Positions 16,862-19,772 of a stretch of 19,772 bases of DNA are shown piece after piece (positions within the stretch are counted from its first letter, which is position 1; each line of letters opens with the position of its first letter). Position numbers and translations under genes: made by a program. Source of the DNA: Spirogloea muscicola (taxonomy: Eukaryota > Streptophyta > Zygnematophyceae > Spirogloeales > Spirogloeaceae). The stretch lies in the NCBI GenBank assembly GCA_009602725.1, contig WELB01000064.1, positions 227,993 to 247,764 on the forward strand. The letters are read 5' to 3'. The notes under the pieces are model-generated. The model was not told where the DNA came from. It worked only from the letters and a program-made list of their open reading frames with translations, and searched no databases.

Positions 16862-19772
16862 TCATGTCTCCAGCAATTCCAGCTTGATGGAGTCTCTGGG
16901 TAGCTCCAGGGCCAAGCAGGCTGCCATTGGCGGGCACTCCATGTCCGCCACGACATCGTGAGATTCTTGCATGACAAGTGGGTCACAGAGTCGCAGGTGC
17001 ACGCTAGCCTGGTCCAAAGCATCCTGCCACACCCTCAAACGTGCTTCAGGCTCGTCGACTGGAGTGGGTCAAGTGCTGCAGAAACACTTAATTGAGCTTG
17101 TGGCAAATGAATATAGCAAATGTAAGGTGCGCCAAAGGAATGGCAGACGTTGCCTGGAGCTTCTATTTGTACTCACCCTGGTGCCAGGGCTCTCAACACC
17201 ACCTGCATGGCTGCTCTGCATTACGCCCCGTGATGTGGGACTTACATTGCTATCATATATTGATAGGAATAACCGCTGCAAAATGAGGCCATGACAAACT
17301 GTGTCACAACAAAGAGCTCTGTGACTCGCATGCACTGCAGCTTGTGAAGGAAGCTCCCAAAGAAAGTGCGAAAGAAGTCATTGACATGGGCATGGTCAAC
17401 AGGCAGCTCCGCCAAGAATGTTGGACTACCTACTTGTTCCTCAAAGTCTGGACTGGATAAGTTGATTGTCAGATTCTTCATAAGGAGAAGCACCTGCAGA
17501 TGCAAAGGGCTGTCAGACATGCAAGTGCTTGACATCTACTTCATGGTATCCAATGCAAATATGTGCAGGGGGCAGAATAAATGATTTCAGGAGCATGACT
17601 TAGTCCACTGAAGAACATACCGTCTTCCGATCAATAGCAGCCATCTCCTGTAAACTTCTTAGATGGCTTCGCTGCTGCTTGGACGGATCAAAGACATCGC
17701 CTATAAAATTGTAGACGTCCGCAAAATTCGGTGTTGCTGCAGATGTCACAAACGGAGCGTAAGATACTTGAGCAGGTTAGCAAGTGCAGGTCAATGTTCC
17801 AGGTTAGGCATTCCAACTAGGAGTGGAAAAGCAAGGCAGCGCGATCACTTACCTCGAGCAGAAGTATCTACTCCAATTGCTTCTGTTTGTAGGACCTGCA
17901 AGATGTCACATGAGTTGCACCTTGTCAGCAAGAATGTGATGTCGAAATGACCAGCCTGTCGTGAAGAGTCACAAACCGAGAGAATAAGCAACAGAGTCAG
18001 TCCATCACGCCCACGAATACTTAAGAAGAGCACTTTCTGCATTACCTGTTGCGGCCACATGCTGGACGCTCCGCTGCTGAGACTGTGACTCCGTGCTCCC
18101 CCCATAGACACATCCATATTAGTCGGTCCCGTATATCCACTTGTGACGCCTGCAAAGCAATGGGCCGATTGGTGTTTGCAGGACTCAGAAAGGGTCAGAC
18201 GTACAGTTTGAGCAAATGTGGGCCAAGATGCGGTGGCAGCATGGTGTAGAGCTCGGTGATGTTGCGATAGAAGAAAACGCATCTCCCACAAGTGCGCAAT
18301 GTGTGATTGCCTTTGCATGCTCGAGGATGCTACAAGGATGCTCATGAGGTGCTGACCATCAGCAGAAGCATAACCGAAGGGGTCAGGAGATGCACCCCCA
18401 TGGTGCAACCATGTCGACCGACTGGAGGTTGCTATGGACATGTTGGAGTCATTGATGAGATAGGGATGCTGGCCCCTCGGATACGACCCACTTGCCACCG
18501 GCGAGTTGGGGCCCACCATCTGGTGGGACATACGCTGCTGCGAGGACAGTGGCGGGGCCCCCGCTGTGGAGGAGGAGGATGCTGACCCATGTCAGCGCAC
18601 AGGACCACAGGCAGGGTGATGGAGAGTCAGTAACGATGCCACTGATGTCAGATGACCAGCCTAGACCGGGACTCATAAAGAACATCACCAATGTGCTGTG
18701 AATGCAATTATATGCTGACATGGCATACTTTTCTTGAACGCCCAAATAACATACGCCCAAGCTACGGCATCAATTAGTATGTTCATTCCTGAAAGCTTTA
18801 AGAAGCTATGAGCACGTAGCAGACCACAATTCCAACTCAAAGTTCACCGGCAACATTCATGCTTGCTACTGACTGTTTGTTGGGACGATAAATGAACTAA
18901 CCGAAAATTGACATGTGGGAGTCTCATGTAACTTGGCCTCCAAGATGCTGAGAGTGCTGAAGGGCCTGGGAATGCCGAAGGGCCAGGGGCTCACCAGCCT
19001 TGATAGCTTTCTGCGGATACGGCTGAGACGATTTGCGCTTGGGCCTGGGAGGCGGAACGTGCTCGCCGGTGCCCGCCTTCTGGACCTTGAGGAAGTACTT
19101 CTGGGCGTGGCTACGAATCTGCACGTCAAAAAGTCGCACTTCCATGGTGAGAGTCGAACATTTGCGCTGAAGATGGAACATCCTGCTAGGGCTTGCTGGA
19201 ACAAAGCCACAGGCCTGACACCTGGCATTATCCAGAAGCATGTGAACACTAAAAGCAGGGCTGCTGTGGAATGAGCGTCTCAGCAGCGAATGCTGACCTG
19301 GATGACGGTCTTGGAGCCAATGAAGGCCTCAATCTTCTTCCAGTCCCGGTCGAACCTGCGCCGCATGTGGAGAAACGTTAGACCTTATGCCATGCGTCTC
19401 TGCGCTCCTCGGGCGGCGCGGTTGCGACAGCCACGAGCGACGTCCGGGGTCTGGAGTGTCATGGTCTGGAGCGCCGTGATCGACGCTATCTGTGAAGGCC
19501 GCCGTCCCGAGGCTGCGCCGCACGGCACGACGGCGCCGCCGCCGTCGCGCGGGCCTGCGGCCGCGGGGCTGCGACTCACAGGTGCAGCGCCTCCAGGAAC
19601 TTGTCATGCTCCTGCTCGGTCCAGCTCTCGCGCGACTTGGTGATGGTGTACGGTTTCCTGATCTTCTTCACCGAGTCCTCATCCGCGTCTCCCCCGCCGC
19701 CGCCGCCGCCGCCGCTTATGGCCGCGGCCGCCGCGGCAGACGGCCCTGCGCCGGCGGCGGCAGTGGCGGCCA
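16862..19772 (-). CDS. RVE8-like: REVEILLE8/LCL-type single-MYB transcription factor (SHAQKYF), nearly complete
   Basis: Nuclear DNA-binding protein of the REVEILLE4/6/8 clade; in plants these activate evening-element genes in the circadian clock. Exons in gene order: 19772-19580, 19355-19298, 19118-18995, 18563-18357, 18149-18046, 17895-17853, 17736-17621, 17493-17434, 17275-17246, 17215-17177, 17023-16862. About 378 residues. Order: poly-Ala/poly-Gly leader, MYB repeat (about 40-95: [20 protein letters not shown], then [19 protein letters not shown] and [20 protein letters not shown]), [17 protein letters not shown], a Ser/Gln/Met-rich middle, then the LCL block (about 230-312: [42 protein letters not shown]). 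SHAQKYF, not SHAQKFF, plus the LCL block separates it from CCA1/LHY. The last two exons and the stop are tentative. The first two bases on this strand are TG, so ATG probably begins one base outside the window. Confidence 0.92.
17845..18531 (-). other. RVE8-like: Two in-frame, stop-free introns of the MYB gene (possible intron retention)
   Basis: Introns 4 (18150-18356, 207 bases) and 5 (17896-18045, 150 bases) are exact multiples of three and contain no stop in the coding frame. The frame therefore stays open from exon 4 through exon 6, 228 codons from the internal ATG to a TAA just after the exon 6 donor. Retaining both would add 119 residues between the MYB and LCL parts. The predicted splicing (donors gatg/gtcagc and caacag/gtaatg, acceptors gctttgcag and catcttgcag) is still preferred, because the intronic residues look unconserved and hydrophobic. 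Confidence 0.6.

Noticed and set aside
17845-18531. 228-codon minus ORF as an independent gene
   Set aside because: It joins exons 4-6 of the MYB gene through two stop-free introns; conserved residues and splice signals fit the spliced model.

Overview
The window is nuclear DNA of a eukaryotic photosynthetic organism, most likely a green alga (Chlorophyta; the intron density and protein style suggest a trebouxiophyte, but that is inference). It holds three protein genes of plant type. All are split into many short GC-rich exons by introns of about 100-600 bases with GT-AG ends, plus two likely GC-AG introns. No prokaryotic operon, tRNA, rRNA, CRISPR array or complete transposon was seen. Layout: (1) bases 2-4494, plus strand, the 3' eleven exons of plant-type N-acetylglutamate synthase (NAGS), whose start lies left of the window. 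(2) 4495-5657, a convergent 3'/3' intergenic stretch. (3) 5658-14926, minus strand, a complete 30-exon gene for a chloroplast K+/H+ antiporter of the KEA1/KEA2 type: transit peptide, long coiled-coil region, CPA2 exchanger and RCK/TrkA-N domain. One ambiguous base (14853) sits in its first exon. (4) about 15030-16861, an intergenic stretch containing a foldback element of about 385-400 bp with a near-perfect 23-bp core stem. (5) 16862-19772, minus strand, a REVEILLE8/LCL-type single-MYB (SHAQKYF) transcription factor; its start codon appears to lie one base beyond the right edge. Exon chains were rebuilt by hand from splice signals, reading phase and remembered family sequences. Phases close across all 11 NAGS exons. 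They close across the KEA gene if one base is missing at the N and one short intron near 12.95 kb is accepted. They close across the MYB gene with a tentative last exon. The genes do not form a pathway cluster: NAGS starts arginine synthesis in the plastid, KEA controls plastid K+/pH, and the MYB protein belongs to a circadian-clock family. The most unusual items are the foldback element and its partial copy about 0.8 kb away, two adjacent MYB introns that are both multiples of three and stop-free, and a KEA intron whose acceptor sequence is duplicated near its donor. I found no convincing novel multi-gene system.
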